This document shows positions 14,504 to 14,633 of a stretch of DNA of 14,633 nt, one piece after another. Origin of the DNA: Bacillota bacterium (GTDB lineage Bacteria; Bacillota; Clostridia; Christensenellales; Aristaeellaceae). The notes below the pieces were generated by a model. It was not told where the DNA came from and searched no databases. It saw only the letters and a program-made list of their open reading frames with translations. The position numbers and the translations under genes are program-made. The DNA lies in the NCBI GenBank assembly GCA_023411175.1, contig JAEYPB010000063.1:1-14633 (forward strand), in the 5' to 3' direction. Each line of letters begins with the position of its first letter. Position 1 is the stretch's first letter.

Positions 14504-14633
14504 ATGCGTAAATTTCAAATAACGGTCAACGGACAGGGCTATCAGGTTGAGGTCGAAGAAGTCGCCGCGTTCGCGTCCGCTCCGGTCGCCCCGGTGGCGG
14601 CCCCCGCCCCGGTAGCCGCGCCCGCCCCTGTGG
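14504..14633 (+). CDS. Biotin carboxyl carrier protein, N-terminal part (runs off the right edge)
   Basis: 43 codons are visible. The N-terminus MRKFQITVNGQGYQVEVEEV is the typical opening of biotin carrier subunits (MmdC, GcdC and the carrier end of OadA), and it is followed by an Ala-Pro-Val linker with repeated APAPVA. This linker lets the biotin domain swing between the carboxyltransferase and the membrane decarboxylase. The biotin-binding domain, with its AMKM-type lysine, lies beyond the window and cannot be checked. AAGGAGG (14489-14495) lies eight bases before the ATG. The gene order carboxyltransferase, OadG-like, carrier is that of methylmalonyl-CoA and glutaconyl-CoA decarboxylase operons, where the sodium pump subunit comes next. 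Confidence 0.85.
   Translation, partial: MRKFQITVNGQGYQVEVEEVAAFASAPVAPVAAPAPVAAPAPV

Overview
The window looks like the chromosome of a GC-rich anaerobic Firmicute of class Clostridia, probably an uncultured gut-type lineage. Four things point there: the conserved order yicC-gmk-rpoZ-coaBC-priA-def-fmt, the yerC-pcrA-ligA cluster, AGGAGG-type ribosome binding sites in front of most genes, and a set of biotin-dependent, sodium-pump-type decarboxylase subunits. The exact family cannot be fixed from the sequence. I see no tRNA, rRNA, insertion sequence, phage gene or CRISPR array.

The layout is simple. From 1 to 12366 every gene lies on the minus strand, in two blocks. The downstream block (transcribed from about 6970 towards 1) is yicC, gmk, rpoZ, coaBC, priA, def, fmt and a gene that leaves the window at its left edge. 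Its genes are packed with tiny gaps or overlaps (TGATG, ATGA, a 19-base overlap), so they are probably translated as one coupled unit. It has a likely promoter before yicC and a second one inside the end of priA that would drive def, fmt and the edge gene. The block combines RNA turnover, nucleotide and CoA synthesis, RNA polymerase assembly, replication restart and initiator-Met formylation/deformylation. The edge gene starts with an almost perfect 96-base in-frame tandem repeat that encodes a basic Gly/Pro/Arg-rich tail; by position it may be rsmB.

The upstream minus-strand block is rsmG, yerC, pcrA, ligA: a 16S rRNA methyltransferase, a TrpR-like small DNA-binding protein, and the helicase and ligase of DNA repair.

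From 12589 to the right edge the plus strand carries a biotin-dependent decarboxylase operon: an MmdA/PccB-type carboxyltransferase with altered active-site loops, a one-helix OadG/MmdD-like subunit, and the start of a biotin carrier protein with an Ala-Pro linker. The membrane sodium pump (OadB/MmdB) expected in such a complex would lie beyond the window. The 222-base gap between rsmG and this operon (12367-12588) is a divergent promoter region with an extended -10 site for rsmG, a weaker plus-strand promoter, and a palindrome flanked by direct repeats.

The most unusual items are the 96-base repeat at the left edge and the substituted oxyanion-hole loops of the carboxyltransferase. I did not find a clearly new multi-gene system. 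Most of the window is core housekeeping.
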